From positions 1 to 64,000 of the forward strand of contig CAVTFT010000009.1 of NCBI GenBank assembly GCA_963734085.1: 64,000 nucleotides of DNA. The letters are read 5' to 3'. Position 1 is the first letter of the stretch, and the number at the start of each line of letters is the position of its first letter. Both the position numbers and the translations under genes were made by a program. This document shows, one piece after another, positions 8,126 through 16,768 of the stretch. Under the pieces are notes generated by a model. The model was given only the letters and a program-made list of their open reading frames with translations, was not told the DNA's origin and searched no databases. The stretch is from CAIWHR01 sp963734085. Lineage in GTDB: Bacteria > Pseudomonadota > Gammaproteobacteria > Burkholderiales > Casimicrobiaceae.

Positions 8126-10606
8126 ATGAGCACGAATCAAGACCGCGTGGCGCTGCCTCCTGTCAACGCACAGCGCACCAACCTCACCTGCCACTTCTGC
8201 ATCGTCGGCTGCGGCTATCACGTCTACAAGTGGGACGCGGACGTCGAGGGCGGCCGCGCGCCGCATCAAAACGCCCTGGGGCTCGATTTCCGCAAGCAAC
8301 TACCGCCGCTTACGACCATCATGACGCCGGCGATGACCAACGTCATCAAGGACAAGGACGGACGTCGCTACAACATCATGATCGTCCCCGACAAAGGCTG
8401 CTCGGTGAACCAGGGCCTGTCATCGACACGGGGCGGGCAACTCGCCAAGGTGATGTACACCGACGACGGCGTCGGCAAGGAACGATTGCGCAACCCCCGC
8501 GTCTACGTCGGCGACACTTGGTTCGATACGAGCTGGGACGATGCCTTGGCACTCTACTGCGGAGTTACCAAGAAGATCCTCGACAGCGATGGTCCGAGCG
8601 GACTCGTCTTCGACTGTTTCGACCATGGCGGTGCCGGCGGCGGATTCGAGAACACTTGGGGCACTGGCAAGCTCATGTTCACGGCGCTCAAAACGCCGAT
8701 GGTGCGTATCCACAATCGTCCCGCCTACAACTCCGAATGTCACGCGACACGCGAGATGGGGATCGGTGAGCTCAACAACAGCTACGAGGATGCGGAGCTG
8801 GCCGACGTGATCATGGCGATCGGCTGCAATTCGTACGAGACGCAGACCAACTACTTCCTCGCGCACTGGGTGCCCAATCTCCAAGGCGGAACCGTGGCGA
8901 AAAAGCAGAAGTGGTTTCCAGGCGAAGCCGCGGCGAAGGGTCGGATCATCTTCGTCGACCCGCGACGCACGCCGACGATCGCCATCGCTGAGCAAGTCGC
9001 CGGGAAGGACAACGTGCTGCACCTCGACATCGAGCCGGGGACCGACATCGCACTCTTCAACGGGCTCTTCACGTACGTCCTCGACCAAGGCTGGCAGGAC
9101 AAGGACTTCATCGCCCAGTACACGCGCGACTTCGACGTCGCCGTCAACGCCAACAAGCTCTCGCTCGACGAAGCGAGCCGCATCACCGGCGTTCCCGTCG
9201 CGAAGCTCAGACAGGCGGCCGAATGGGCGTACAAGCCGAAGGCTTCCGGCCAGCGCACCCGCACGATGCACGCGTACGAGAAGGGGATCATCTGGGGCAA
9301 TGACAACTACCTGATCCAGTCCGCACTGGTCGATGTGGTGCTTGCGACGCACAACGTCGGGCGCCGCGGCACAGGTGTCGTCCGCATGGGGGGTCACCAG
9401 GAAGGCTACACGCGCCCGCCGTATCCCGGTGACAAGAAGATCTACATCGACCAGGAGATCATCCAAGGGCGCGGTCTGATGTACACGGCTTGGGGTGCGA
9501 ACCCGTTCCAGACGACTCTCAATGCGGAACAGCATCGCGGCGTGATCCTGCGGCGCGCGGGCATCGTTCGCGAAGCGATCGGCAAGGCGAGAGGAGCATC
9601 GCCCAAGGAAAAGGTCGACGTCATCTACGACGCGGTGAAGAACAAGGGTGGGCTGTTCGTTGCCAACATTAACCTCTACCCAACGGCCGTCGCGCAGGCG
9701 GCGTGCGTGCTCCTGCCCAGCGCGCACCCGGGAGAGACAAATCTCACGTCTATGAACGGCGAGCGTCGCTGCCGGCTGTCGGAAAAATTCATGGAGCCGC
9801 CCGGTGTGGCGAAGGCCGATTGCCTGATTGCCGCCGACATCGCTAATACGCTCAAGGCGATGTACACGGCCGAGGGCAAAGCCGACATGGCGGCACGCTT
9901 CGCGGGCTTTGATTGGAAGACCGAGGAAGACGCGTTCAACGACGGTTTCCGAGTCGCCGGCACCGCGGGCGCGCCGCCGATCGACAGCCAGGGCGGTGAC
10001 ACCGGCCACCTCGCAACCTATGCGCGCTTGCGTGCCGCTGGAAACAACGGTGTTCAACTCCCCATCAAGGAGTACAAGGACGGGAAGCTCATCGGCACCG
10101 AGATGCTCTACACCGACGGGAAGTTCAGCACCGCCGATGGCAAGGCTATCTTCAAGCCTTCCACTTGGCCGGGTCTGCCGCAGGTTGTCGCCGATCAGAA
10201 GACGAAGCACCGGTTCTGGATCAACAACGGCCGTGTTAACGAAGTCTGGCAGACCGGCTACCACGACATGTACAACGCGTTCGTCCGCGACCGCTGGCCG
10301 ATGGCGTTCGTTGAGCTGAATCCCAGCGATGCCCAGTCGCTGGGCATCTCATCAGGCGACGTCATCGAGCTTTTCAACGACTACGGCTCGACCTACGCGA
10401 TGGCCTATCTCGAGCCGTCGGCCAAGAAGAATCAGACGTTCATGCAGTTCGGCTACTGGAACGGTATCGCCGGCGATGTGGTGACACCGTGGACCGACCG
10501 GAACGTCATCCCGTACTACAAGGGAACGTGGGCGAGTATCCGCCGAGTCGGAACCGTGGCTGATTTCAAGAACACCGTGACGTTCAAGGATCGGCGCTTC
10601 ACTTGA
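8126..10606 (+). CDS. aioA: AioA: arsenite oxidase large molybdopterin subunit
   Basis: An 826-residue catalytic subunit of the DMSO-reductase family that oxidises arsenite to arsenate. The N-terminal C-x2-C-x3-C motif (Cys22, Cys25, Cys29) binds a 3Fe-4S cluster, with no fourth cysteine, as is characteristic of AioA. The length matches known AioA proteins. There is no signal peptide, since export is by piggy-back on the Tat signal of AioB. No aioC/D cytochrome or moeA gene follows; a hairpin terminator lies 39 bp after the stop codon. The gene is uninterrupted. Confidence 0.98.
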   Translation: MSTNQDRVALPPVNAQRTNLTCHFCIVGCGYHVYKWDADVEGGRAPHQNALGLDFRKQLPPLTTIMTPAMTNVIKDKDGRRYNIMIVPDKGCSVNQGLSSTRGGQLAKVMYTDDGVGKERLRNPRVYVGDTWFDTSWDDALALYCGVTKKILDSDGPSGLVFDCFDHGGAGGGFENTWGTGKLMFTALKTPMVRIHNRPAYNSECHATREMGIGELNNSYEDAELADVIMAIGCNSYETQTNYFLAHWVPNLQGGTVAKKQKWFPGEAAAKGRIIFVDPRRTPTIAIAEQVAGKDNVLHLDIEPGTDIALFNGLFTYVLDQGWQDKDFIAQYTRDFDVAVNANKLSLDEASRITGVPVAKLRQAAEWAYKPKASGQRTRTMHAYEKGIIWGNDNYLIQSALVDVVLATHNVGRRGTGVVRMGGHQEGYTRPPYPGDKKIYIDQEIIQGRGLMYTAWGANPFQTTLNAEQHRGVILRRAGIVREAIGKARGASPKEKVDVIYDAVKNKGGLFVANINLYPTAVAQAACVLLPSAHPGETNLTSMNGERRCRLSEKFMEPPGVAKADCLIAADIANTLKAMYTAEGKADMAARFAGFDWKTEEDAFNDGFRVAGTAGAPPIDSQGGDTGHLATYARLRAAGNNGVQLPIKEYKDGKLIGTEMLYTDGKFSTADGKAIFKPSTWPGLPQVVADQKTKHRFWINNGRVNEVWQTGYHDMYNAFVRDRWPMAFVELNPSDAQSLGISSGDVIELFNDYGSTYAMAYLEPSAKKNQTFMQFGYWNGIAGDVVTPWTDRNVIPYYKGTWASIRRVGTVADFKNTVTFKDRRFT

Positions 10607-10644
10607 ACGAGCGTTCCAAAGCGAAGAGTGACCCTCCTCCTCCT

Positions 10645-10671
10645 AACGCCCGGTCATCGGGCGTTCTTTTT
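10645..10671 (+). terminator. Rho-independent terminator of aioBA
   Basis: Perfect 8-bp arms AACGCCCG and CGGGCGTT enclose a 5-nt loop and are followed by CTTTTT. The terminator lies 39 bp past the aioA stop codon. Confidence 0.9.
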
Positions 10672-11218
10672 GATCGTCGTCGCGGCGCTACCGGCCCGAT
10701 GGGCGCGCGCCCCGCGTCGCGCTTCCTCTGCGTTCTTAGTCCGTTGCCATTCGGGGCCAGCTTCCAGAGCGGAGCACCGGTAGCGAAGTGCGCAGATTTC
10801 GATTCTTGTTCAGCGCATCCATCGACCCGAGCGCCCCCGTGCCCGGTACGCAGAACGCAGGTCATCGGCGTCGTTCTAGATCCCGCGTTCTTAGTGCCGC
10901 AAGCTAAGAACGAAGCGTTTCGTCGGATCACCTCTACGTGCCCCGGAGAAATGCAGTAGGGCATGGCAACGGCCGGCCTCGGACCGGAAGCGGTCGTACA
11001 CTTTGGACCAGAACCGTGACCTCCGGTGTGGGAACTCACCGGACGGGCTTAGCCGAATACGCGTCGATCAGCAATGGCCGCGCAAGGACTTGGCGCGCTT
11101 TGCCGGGGCGCGTTCTTTGCATCGTTGCCCACCTGCGCCGAGGCAACGCGCGACGACAGTCCCCGCTTGTCGCAGGTCAAAGCGCGGGTGTATTCCTTAG
11201 CGCAGCATTTGTAAGGCA
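10672..11218. other. Intergenic 550-bp region with one hairpin
   Basis: No supported gene. A perfect 9-bp inverted repeat (CGTTCTTAG / CTAAGAACG, 10886-10912, 9-nt loop) stands out. The half sequence CGTTCTTAG recurs at about 10732. The promoter for the downstream sigma-factor gene is presumably here, but no clear -35/-10 was identified. Confidence 0.5.
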
Positions 11219-11815
11219 ATGACAAATCCGAGCCTCGATTTCAAGTCGCTTCACGACCAGTTCAGGCCGCGGGTGCTCCGCTACCTCACGCGGCTGGTCG
11301 GCGGGGCAGATGCGGAGGACTTGGCGCAATCAGTGATGCTGAAAGTAAGCGAAGGCTTTGCCGGCTTTCGCGGCGATTCGAGCGTTTCGACCTGGATCTA
11401 CCGCATCGCGACCAACGTGGCGTTGGACAAACTACGCCAGAAGCGCACCCAGCCGCTCACTGAGACCATATACGAGTTCGACGAGAACGATCTTCCATCA
11501 GCTGCGCACAGTGACTCGGTCGAGGAAACCGCAATTCGCGGGGAGATGAGCGCATGCATCGGCGAGTTCGTCACCCGCCTTCCGGAGAATTACAAGACGG
11601 TCATGGTTCTGAGCGACCTCGAAGGGTTTAGCAACGACGAGATCGCGGCCATGCTCGGGATCACCGTGGATACCGTCAAGATCCGCCTACATCGCGCCCG
11701 CGAGAGGCTACGCAAGGATCTGCAGGACGGGTGCACGTTCTATCGCGACGACAGCGCGGAATTCGCCTGCGACCGCAAGCCGCCCGCTCCCATCACTTTT
11801 TCCCGCCGCCGCTAG
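11219..11815 (+). CDS. ECF-family RNA polymerase sigma factor
   Basis: A 198-residue ECF sigma factor. Region 2 (about 12-80) includes the DAEDLAQSVMLKV and FRGDSSVSTWIYRIATN motifs. Region 4 (about 125-185) has LPENYKTVMVLSDLEGFSNDEIAAMLGITVDTVKIRLHRA-type HTH features. The C-terminal tail has a Cys-x-F-Y-R-D...Cys-D-R-K pattern. No anti-sigma gene is next to it. Downstream are two decayed genes (zinc-binding DGC-type and carboxymuconolactone decarboxylase-like) that were probably co-transcribed with it. Its regulon is unknown; a role in arsenic or redox stress is only suggested by location. Confidence 0.9.
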   Translation: MTNPSLDFKSLHDQFRPRVLRYLTRLVGGADAEDLAQSVMLKVSEGFAGFRGDSSVSTWIYRIATNVALDKLRQKRTQPLTETIYEFDENDLPSAAHSDSVEETAIRGEMSACIGEFVTRLPENYKTVMVLSDLEGFSNDEIAAMLGITVDTVKIRLHRARERLRKDLQDGCTFYRDDSAEFACDRKPPAPITFSRRR

Positions 11816-11880
11816 ACACCGTATCCATTTCCTCGGCCGTCTCGTCTAAAGGGCCGAGACAGACAGCAGAGGAGGTTGAT

Positions 11881-12382
11881 ATGGATGCGGCCACAGCCGA
11901 CTTTTCCCTTGCCGTGCAAGGTGTTAAGGGCTTTTGCCCGGCGGGCGAGCGTTACGCGAAGGAGCAGATCGCGAGAAAGACCATTCCGGTTCTCTCATGC
12001 GAGGGACCTTGCATCCGGGGCGAGATCGCACGCCTCGCTGCCAATCTGATCGCTCAGGAACATCCACGGCTCGCGCGTGCCTGCATGCAGAAGCGTTCTT
12101 CGTTCCGCACTCGGCAATGGCGGCGTGGGTCAGAGGCGCCGACAAGAGCGTGATGATCGACGGCTGCTTCCTCAAGTGTCACGGCCGCGTGCTTAACAAT
12201 CTGGTTGGCGTCGAGAACGTAATGCACGTCGACGCCCTGTCCTTCTACAGGAAATACACCGACTCTTCGCGATGGACGACGTGCCGGAAGAAGAACGCAA
12301 GGCTACTGCACGCGACATTGCCGACAAGATCATCGCGAAGCTGAACCTCGACGCTTCGCTGGAACCCGCGAACAGGAGGTGA
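11881..12382 (+). pseudogene. Putative zinc-binding (DGC-domain) protein, broken by two frameshifts
   Basis: Three consecutive reading frames join into one protein resembling small putative zinc-binding DGC-domain proteins. The first segment carries the conserved LSCEGPCIRGEIAR stretch. After a one-base loss near 12083 the frame continues with HAEAFFVPHSAMAAW and DGCFLKCHGR. After another near 12264 it continues as FAMDDVPEEERKATARDIADKI to the stop at 12380-12382. Each shift is explained by a single missing base. Either the gene is decaying or the assembly has two indel errors. The Cys-rich motifs would bind a metal in the intact protein. Confidence 0.7.
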
Positions 12383-12383
12383 G

Positions 12384-12593
12384 ATGTCTCTACTTACTCC
12401 GCGTGAGCGGGATCTGGTGTCCCTCGGTGCCGCACTGGGCAGGAACTGCATCCCCTGCATCGAGCACCACATCCCGGCATCGAGGAGTTGCGGCAGGTTC
12501 CAGCCCGCCGAACGCTCGAGACGGCGCTTGCGCTGTCCGAACCTACGCCGGCAGCCGAGGTCGACAAGCCTTGCTGCGGATAGCGGCTAACCC
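12384..12593 (+). pseudogene. Remnant of a carboxymuconolactone decarboxylase-like (AhpD-type) protein
   Basis: Begins at ATG 12384 just after the GGAGG of the preceding gene. The first 30 codons (MSLLTPRERDLVSLGAA, then NCIPCIEHHIP) match the start of small CMD/AhpD-like proteins with the C-x-x-C-x3-H redox motif. The frame then breaks. A different frame supplies the family's C-terminal end (LRQVPARRTLETALALSEP, then DKPCCG). The family's central helix is missing, so an internal deletion plus frameshift is inferred. It was probably in an operon with the sigma factor and DGC gene. Confidence 0.6.
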
Positions 12594-12611
12594 TTCTTTA
12601 AGGAGCACATC

Positions 12612-12848
12612 ATGGACTTCAACTGGTTCCCCTACATGAACGGCTTTTGGATCTTCCCGCTGATTTGCTTGCTCTTCATGGCCGTCATGATGTTCGCGTG
12701 CGGTGGCATGTGGTTCCGATTCGGACATCGCGGTCGAACCGGCCATGACGGCCGGGAGACGGCTCGGACGATTCTGGAGCGCAGGTACGCGAGCGGGCAG
12801 ATCGACAAGGAGCAATACGAGGCCGTACGACGCGATCTCGACCGCTGA
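12612..12848 (+). CDS. Small membrane protein with SHOCT domain
   Basis: A 78-residue protein with one transmembrane helix (about 12-33). A C-terminal SHOCT-type segment (TILERRYASGQIDKEQYEA, about 52-70) follows. SHOCT domains are short oligomerisation or regulatory motifs, and the protein's specific function is unknown. A ribosome site (AAGGAG) precedes the ATG. Unlike its two upstream neighbours it is intact. Confidence 0.8.
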   Translation: MDFNWFPYMNGFWIFPLICLLFMAVMMFACGGMWFRFGHRGRTGHDGRETARTILERRYASGQIDKEQYEAVRRDLDR

Positions 12849-12986
12849 CCGCTCACTGCCAGCCCTCGGCTGCACGATGACTTTCGGCAAGCGGACTCTC
12901 AACGCCGACCCATTCGGGTCCTATGTGTGTTGCCGAAGCAGTCATTTGAAGCCCGGGGGTTGACGGCAACGATTTCATTTGATATT

Positions 12987-13008
12987 TTGACGTTTGTGGA
13001 AACGTCAA
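12987..13008 (+). promoter_or_regulatory. ArsR operator overlapping the arsR start codon
   Basis: Perfect 9-bp arms TTGACGTTT and AAACGTCAA surround GTGG. The GTG at 12996-12998 is the best start of arsR, so the palindrome covers the translation start. Its symmetry and position suggest autoregulation by the ArsR it precedes. Confidence 0.6.
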
Positions 13009-13370
13009 AGGTCTTGCAGGCGTTGGCGGCCTTAGCGCAGGAAACGCGCCTCGCGGTCTATCGGCTATTGGTCGAACACGCGCCCGAGGGGCTGCCCGCT
13101 GGACAGATCGCGGAGCGGCTCGGTATCCCGCCGCCGTCGCTCTCGTTTCATCTGAAAGAACTCTGGCGTGCGGGGCTGATCGCCCCCAGTCAGGTCAGCC
13201 GGTTCGTGTGGTATCGCGCCGACCTCGATGCGATGAACGGGCTCGTCGCTTATCTCACGGAAAACTGCTGCCGCAGCAGCGCCGTGTGCGACCCGGCGTG
13301 CGCACCGACGAAAGCCAAGCGACCGGTGGCCGCTGCGATGCCGGCGTCGAAGCGCCGAAAGTCGGCCTGA
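12996..13370 (+). CDS. arsR: ArsR/SmtB-family As(III)-responsive repressor (first copy)
   Basis: A 124-residue winged-helix repressor that heads the arsR-arsC-acr3-arsM run. The family pattern is clear: LQALAALAQETRLAVYRLL, then recognition helix PPSLSFHLKELWRAGLI. A C-terminal vicinal Cys pair (TENCC) plus further cysteines in CDPACAP could bind As(III). This is the ArsR type with sensor cysteines at the C-terminus. GTG 12996 gives the family's normal N-terminus; an upstream in-frame GTG at 12927 would add an atypical leader. No Shine-Dalgarno is visible before 12996, so initiation may be leaderless. Confidence 0.88.
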   Translation: METSKVLQALAALAQETRLAVYRLLVEHAPEGLPAGQIAERLGIPPPSLSFHLKELWRAGLIAPSQVSRFVWYRADLDAMNGLVAYLTENCCRSSAVCDPACAPTKAKRPVAAAMPASKRRKSA

Positions 13371-13407
13371 TGGACGCAACCCCCTCGCGTACCGGATCGA
13401 GGACACG

Positions 13408-13926
13408 ATGACCGTTCCGCGACCCTACAACGTCCTGTTCCTGTGCACTGGCAATTCGGCTCGCAGCATCATGGCCGAGTCCATCCTTCGCCAGGTTGCC
13501 GCCGGTCGCTTCGGCGCCTTCAGCGCCGGCTCACGTCCCGCGGGCCGAGTGAATCCGTTCGCGCTCGAGTTGCTGGAAAGGAATCTGATGCCGACCGATG
13601 GCCTGCGCAGCAAGAGCTGGGACGAGTTCGCACAACCGGGCGCACGGAAGCTCGATTTCGTCTTCACGGTCTGCGACAACGCGGCCGGCGAGGTGTGCCC
13701 GGTGTGGCCGGGTCAGCCCATGACCGCGCATTGGGGCATCCCTGATCCGGCCGCGGTCGAGGGCAGCGACGAGGACAAGCGCAAGGCGTTTGCGGAAGCG
13801 AGCCGGATTTTGCTGAATCGAATCCGGATTTTCGTGAGCCTACCGCTCGCGAAGCTTGATCGGCTCAGCCTGCAACGCAAGCTGGAGGAGCTTGGCAAGT
13901 CGCCGGCGAACGCCGAATTACCCTAA
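13408..13926 (+). CDS. arsC: ArsC: thioredoxin-coupled arsenate reductase
   Basis: A 172-residue reductase of the low-molecular-weight phosphatase fold that converts arsenate to arsenite in the cytoplasm. The P-loop CTGNSARS (Cys13 to Ser20) is complete. Cys89 and Cys97 (TVCDNAAGEVCP) match the relay cysteines of the thioredoxin-dependent class. A C-terminal extension of about 30 residues follows the core. It lies 37 bp after arsR and 65 bp before acr3, so an arsRC-acr3 operon is likely. Confidence 0.95.
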   Translation: MTVPRPYNVLFLCTGNSARSIMAESILRQVAAGRFGAFSAGSRPAGRVNPFALELLERNLMPTDGLRSKSWDEFAQPGARKLDFVFTVCDNAAGEVCPVWPGQPMTAHWGIPDPAAVEGSDEDKRKAFAEASRILLNRIRIFVSLPLAKLDRLSLQRKLEELGKSPANAELP

Positions 13927-13991
13927 CGACCAAAGGTACTCGGAACGAGAACTTTCATCGCGTCGATGGCGTAGGCGAACAGGCAGAGATC

Positions 13992-15074
13992 ATGGCAGCG
14001 CTCACCCGCAGGCTCGGTTTTCTCGACCGTTACCTGACACTGTGGATCTTCCTCGCCATGGCCGCGGGCGTCCTGGCGGGCTACCTATTTCCGGGCGTCG
14101 CCGGATTCTGGGGCCAGTTTCAAAGCGGCACGACCAACATCCCGATTGCCATCGGGCTGATCCTGATGATGTACCCGCCGCTCGCAAAGGTCCGCTACGA
14201 GGACTTGGGCGACGTATTCCGCAACCGCCGGGTGCTGACGCTGTCGCTGGTGCAGAACTGGGTGATAGGGCCGATCCTGATGTTCGTGCTGGCCATCGTG
14301 TTTCTGCGCGACTATCCGCACTACATGGCGGGCCTGATCCTGATCGGGCTGGCGCGCTGCATCGCGATGGTCATTGTCTGGAACGAGTTGGCCAAGGGCG
14401 ACACCGAATACTGCGCCGGGCTGGTCGCCTTCAACTCCATCTTCCAAGTGCTGTTCTTTTCGGTCTACGCCTGGGTTTTCATCACGGTGCTGCCGGGGTG
14501 GCTGGGCCTGCAGTCGTTCCGGGTCGACATCACCATCGCGGACATCGCCAAGAGCGTGTTCATCTACCTCGGCATCCCGTTTCTCGCCGGCGCAATCACG
14601 CGGCTGGTGCTGGTGCGCACCAAGGGCAAGGTCTGGTACCACGAGCGCTTCGTGCCCAAGATCAGCCCGATCACGCTGATCGCTCTGCTCTTCACCATCT
14701 TCGTGATGTTCTCGCTGAAGGGCGACTACATCGTGCGGATTCCGCTCGACGTGGTGCGCATCGCCATCCCGCTGGTCGTCTACTTCGTTCTGATGTTCCT
14801 CGTGTCCTTTTGGCTGGGACACCGGATCGGTGCCGATTACTCGAAGACGACGACACTCTCGTTTACCGCGGCCAGCAACAACTTTGAACTCGCCATTGCA
14901 GTGGCCATCGCCGTGTTCGGCATCGACTCCGGTGAGGCGTTTGCGGCCGTCATCGGCCCGTTGGTCGAGGTGCCAGTGCTGATACTTCTGGTCAACGCCG
15001 CGCTGCATTTCCGGGGCAAGTATTTCGTCGCGCCGCAGCCGACCGCCTTCAAGGCGCCAAACGTTTGCCCCTGA
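13992..15074 (+). CDS. acr3: ACR3-family arsenite efflux permease
   Basis: A 360-residue membrane protein with about ten predicted helices and the ACR3 signatures. One is the conserved helix-4 cysteine in LIGLARCIAMVIVWN (Cys123), which is required for arsenite transport in studied homologs. Another is the C-terminal SNNFELAIAVAIAVFG segment. It exports As(III) formed by ArsC using the proton motive force. It is unrelated to ArsB despite the similar role. arsM follows 62 bp downstream on the same strand. Confidence 0.96.
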   Translation: MAALTRRLGFLDRYLTLWIFLAMAAGVLAGYLFPGVAGFWGQFQSGTTNIPIAIGLILMMYPPLAKVRYEDLGDVFRNRRVLTLSLVQNWVIGPILMFVLAIVFLRDYPHYMAGLILIGLARCIAMVIVWNELAKGDTEYCAGLVAFNSIFQVLFFSVYAWVFITVLPGWLGLQSFRVDITIADIAKSVFIYLGIPFLAGAITRLVLVRTKGKVWYHERFVPKISPITLIALLFTIFVMFSLKGDYIVRIPLDVVRIAIPLVVYFVLMFLVSFWLGHRIGADYSKTTTLSFTAASNNFELAIAVAIAVFGIDSGEAFAAVIGPLVEVPVLILLVNAALHFRGKYFVAPQPTAFKAPNVCP

Positions 15075-15136
15075 CTCATTTGGTTGCGTCGCAGCTTCAC
15101 GCCCCTCGTTTCTGCCCATATTCGGAGAGGTCATCC

Positions 15137-15988
15137 ATGTCTGCTACCAGCGATCTGAAGGAAATCGTCCGCGGCAAGTACGGCGAAGCTGCGGCTCGCG
15201 TTCAAACCGGCCGCAGCAGTTGCTGCGGCAGTGCGTCGACGCTGGCGGAATGCTGCGACCCAATCACTTCGAATCTTTACGACGCCGGTCAGACCGGCGA
15301 AGTGCCGGATGCGGCGCTGCAGGCGTCGCTGGGCTGCGGCAACCCGACCGCGCTGGCCGAGCTGAAGACCGGCGAGACGGTTCTCGACCTGGGATCGGGT
15401 GGCGGCATCGATGTGATCCTGTCCGCGCGCCGTGTCGGACCCACGGGCAAAGCCTACGGCCTTGACATGACTGACGAGATGCTGGCGCTGGCCGAGGAGA
15501 ACAAGCGCAAGAGCGGCCTCGCCAACGTCGAGTTCTTCCGAGGAGAAATCGAGAACATCCCGCTGCCCGCCAACGCGGTAGACGTAATCATCTCGAACTG
15601 CGTGATCAATCTCTCCGGTGACAAGGACCGCGTGCTGCAGGAGGCGTTTCGGGTTCTGAAACCGGGTGGGCGGTTCGCCGTCTCCGACGTGGTCGTGCGT
15701 GGCGAAGTTCCGTCGGCAATCCGCAAGAGCATGGAACTCTGGGTCGGCTGCATCGCCGGCGCGCTGTCCGAGGACGAATACCGGAGCAAACTAGCGGCAG
15801 CCGGGTTTACTAACATCGAGGTGGAAGTCACACGCGTCTATGGCGCTGAAGACGCGCGAACCTTCCTCGCTTCGGAAGGGCTGAATGGCGACGCAGTCGC
15901 GAATGAAGTCGACGGCAAGTTCGTCAGCGCGTTTATCCGCGCCACCAAGCCGGAAGCCTGCTGCTCACCGGGCTGCTGTTCACGCTAG
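15137..15988 (+). CDS. arsM: ArsM: As(III) S-adenosylmethionine methyltransferase
   Basis: A 283-residue methyltransferase. The SAM-binding motif I is VLDLGSGGGIDV, followed by the acidic-loop region GLDMTDEML. The arsenic-binding cysteines include an N-terminal pair (29/30), SNCVINLS and the WVGCIAG Cys. A further C-terminal Cys-rich tail (CCSPGCC) is seen in bacterial ArsM proteins. ATG 15137 with GGAGAGG upstream gives the normal N-terminus. It methylates arsenite to mono- and dimethyl species, which the downstream arsP-type permease may export. Confidence 0.93.
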   Translation: MSATSDLKEIVRGKYGEAAARVQTGRSSCCGSASTLAECCDPITSNLYDAGQTGEVPDAALQASLGCGNPTALAELKTGETVLDLGSGGGIDVILSARRVGPTGKAYGLDMTDEMLALAEENKRKSGLANVEFFRGEIENIPLPANAVDVIISNCVINLSGDKDRVLQEAFRVLKPGGRFAVSDVVVRGEVPSAIRKSMELWVGCIAGALSEDEYRSKLAAAGFTNIEVEVTRVYGAEDARTFLASEGLNGDAVANEVDGKFVSAFIRATKPEACCSPGCCSR

Positions 15989-16623
15989 GTGAAGTTGCTC
16001 AGGATCAGGGCGGGATCGATTTCCCCGCGTGCCTTCGCGGGCCCCTTGGGCGTGCCCATCGAGATCCAGCCGAGCAGCTTTTCGCCACCTTTGCAGTAGG
16101 AGCCTTCGATCACCGGGTCTGCCGCCCTTACGCCGGACAACATCTTTCCGGCGTAGCCCATGAAATGCAACGCGGTCAGGGCGTTGCTGATCGCACCCCC
16201 TACGCACGCCCACTGCTCGTAGGTCGGGACCTCGCTGTTCTCATCGTCGATGCGAGCGATTATCGCCACTACAACGGGCGCCTGCATCGACCGCACGCGC
16301 TCTGCTTCGAGCACCTCCCCAGTCTTGCCGCGGCGCCGGCCATAGTCGACGAACAACTCCGCGAGGCGTTCCAAGCCTTCTCCGCGGGCGATGACAAACC
16401 GGAACGGAATGAGCTTGTTGTGATCGGGACCTCTCAGTGCGGCGAGCGCGATCACCGACAATTCATCGTCGGATGGCCCGGGTTCGCCGAGATGTTTGGG
16501 ACTGATCGAGAAACGAGTGAGCAGCAGGCGGAGCGCGCCTGCCCGAACGGCGGCGTCAACGGGTTCATCCGAACCTGCGGCAATGCCGCGGAGCACCCGC
16601 TCTACAACATCCGAAACCAACAT
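15985..16623 (-). CDS. Nitroreductase-family flavoprotein
   Basis: A 212-residue protein with the nitroreductase fold. The N-terminal RSxRxF-like FMN-contact motif is replaced here by a LLLTRFSIS stretch, and the C-terminal segment ends IPFRF...GYAGKMLSG...GWISMGTP. It probably uses FMN and NAD(P)H, but the substrate is unknown. It converges on arsM (4-bp overlap of ends) and diverges from the second arsR, with a 145-bp shared intergenic region. A role in reducing organic or nitro-aromatic arsenicals is possible from context only. Confidence 0.82.
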   Translation of the reverse strand: MLVSDVVERVLRGIAAGSDEPVDAAVRAGALRLLLTRFSISPKHLGEPGPSDDELSVIALAALRGPDHNKLIPFRFVIARGEGLERLAELFVDYGRRRGKTGEVLEAERVRSMQAPVVVAIIARIDDENSEVPTYEQWACVGGAISNALTALHFMGYAGKMLSGVRAADPVIEGSYCKGGEKLLGWISMGTPKGPAKARGEIDPALILSNFT

Positions 16624-16738
16624 TCTGGATTCTCCTGAAAAAAACCGCGTCGTGCATTCGCGTCAACGCCGCGCCGTGCCCCGACATTGGCGCCAAATTA
16701 ACCGCGGCATTGACGCAGATCAATCCCATTCACAACCC

Positions 16739-16763
16739 TATATATAACGTGCGCGCTATATTG
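16739..16763. promoter_or_regulatory. AT-rich imperfect inverted repeat before second arsR
   Basis: The sequence TATATA-N10-TATATT (16741-16762) forms an imperfect dyad 7 bp before the arsR start in otherwise GC-rich DNA. It could hold the -10 element and operator for the second ArsR, and might also influence the divergent nitroreductase gene. Confidence 0.4.
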
Positions 16764-16768
16764 CAAAC

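Noticed and set aside
8420..10264. 614-codon frame antisense to aioA
   Set aside because: Complete overlap with aioA and no recognisable protein motif.
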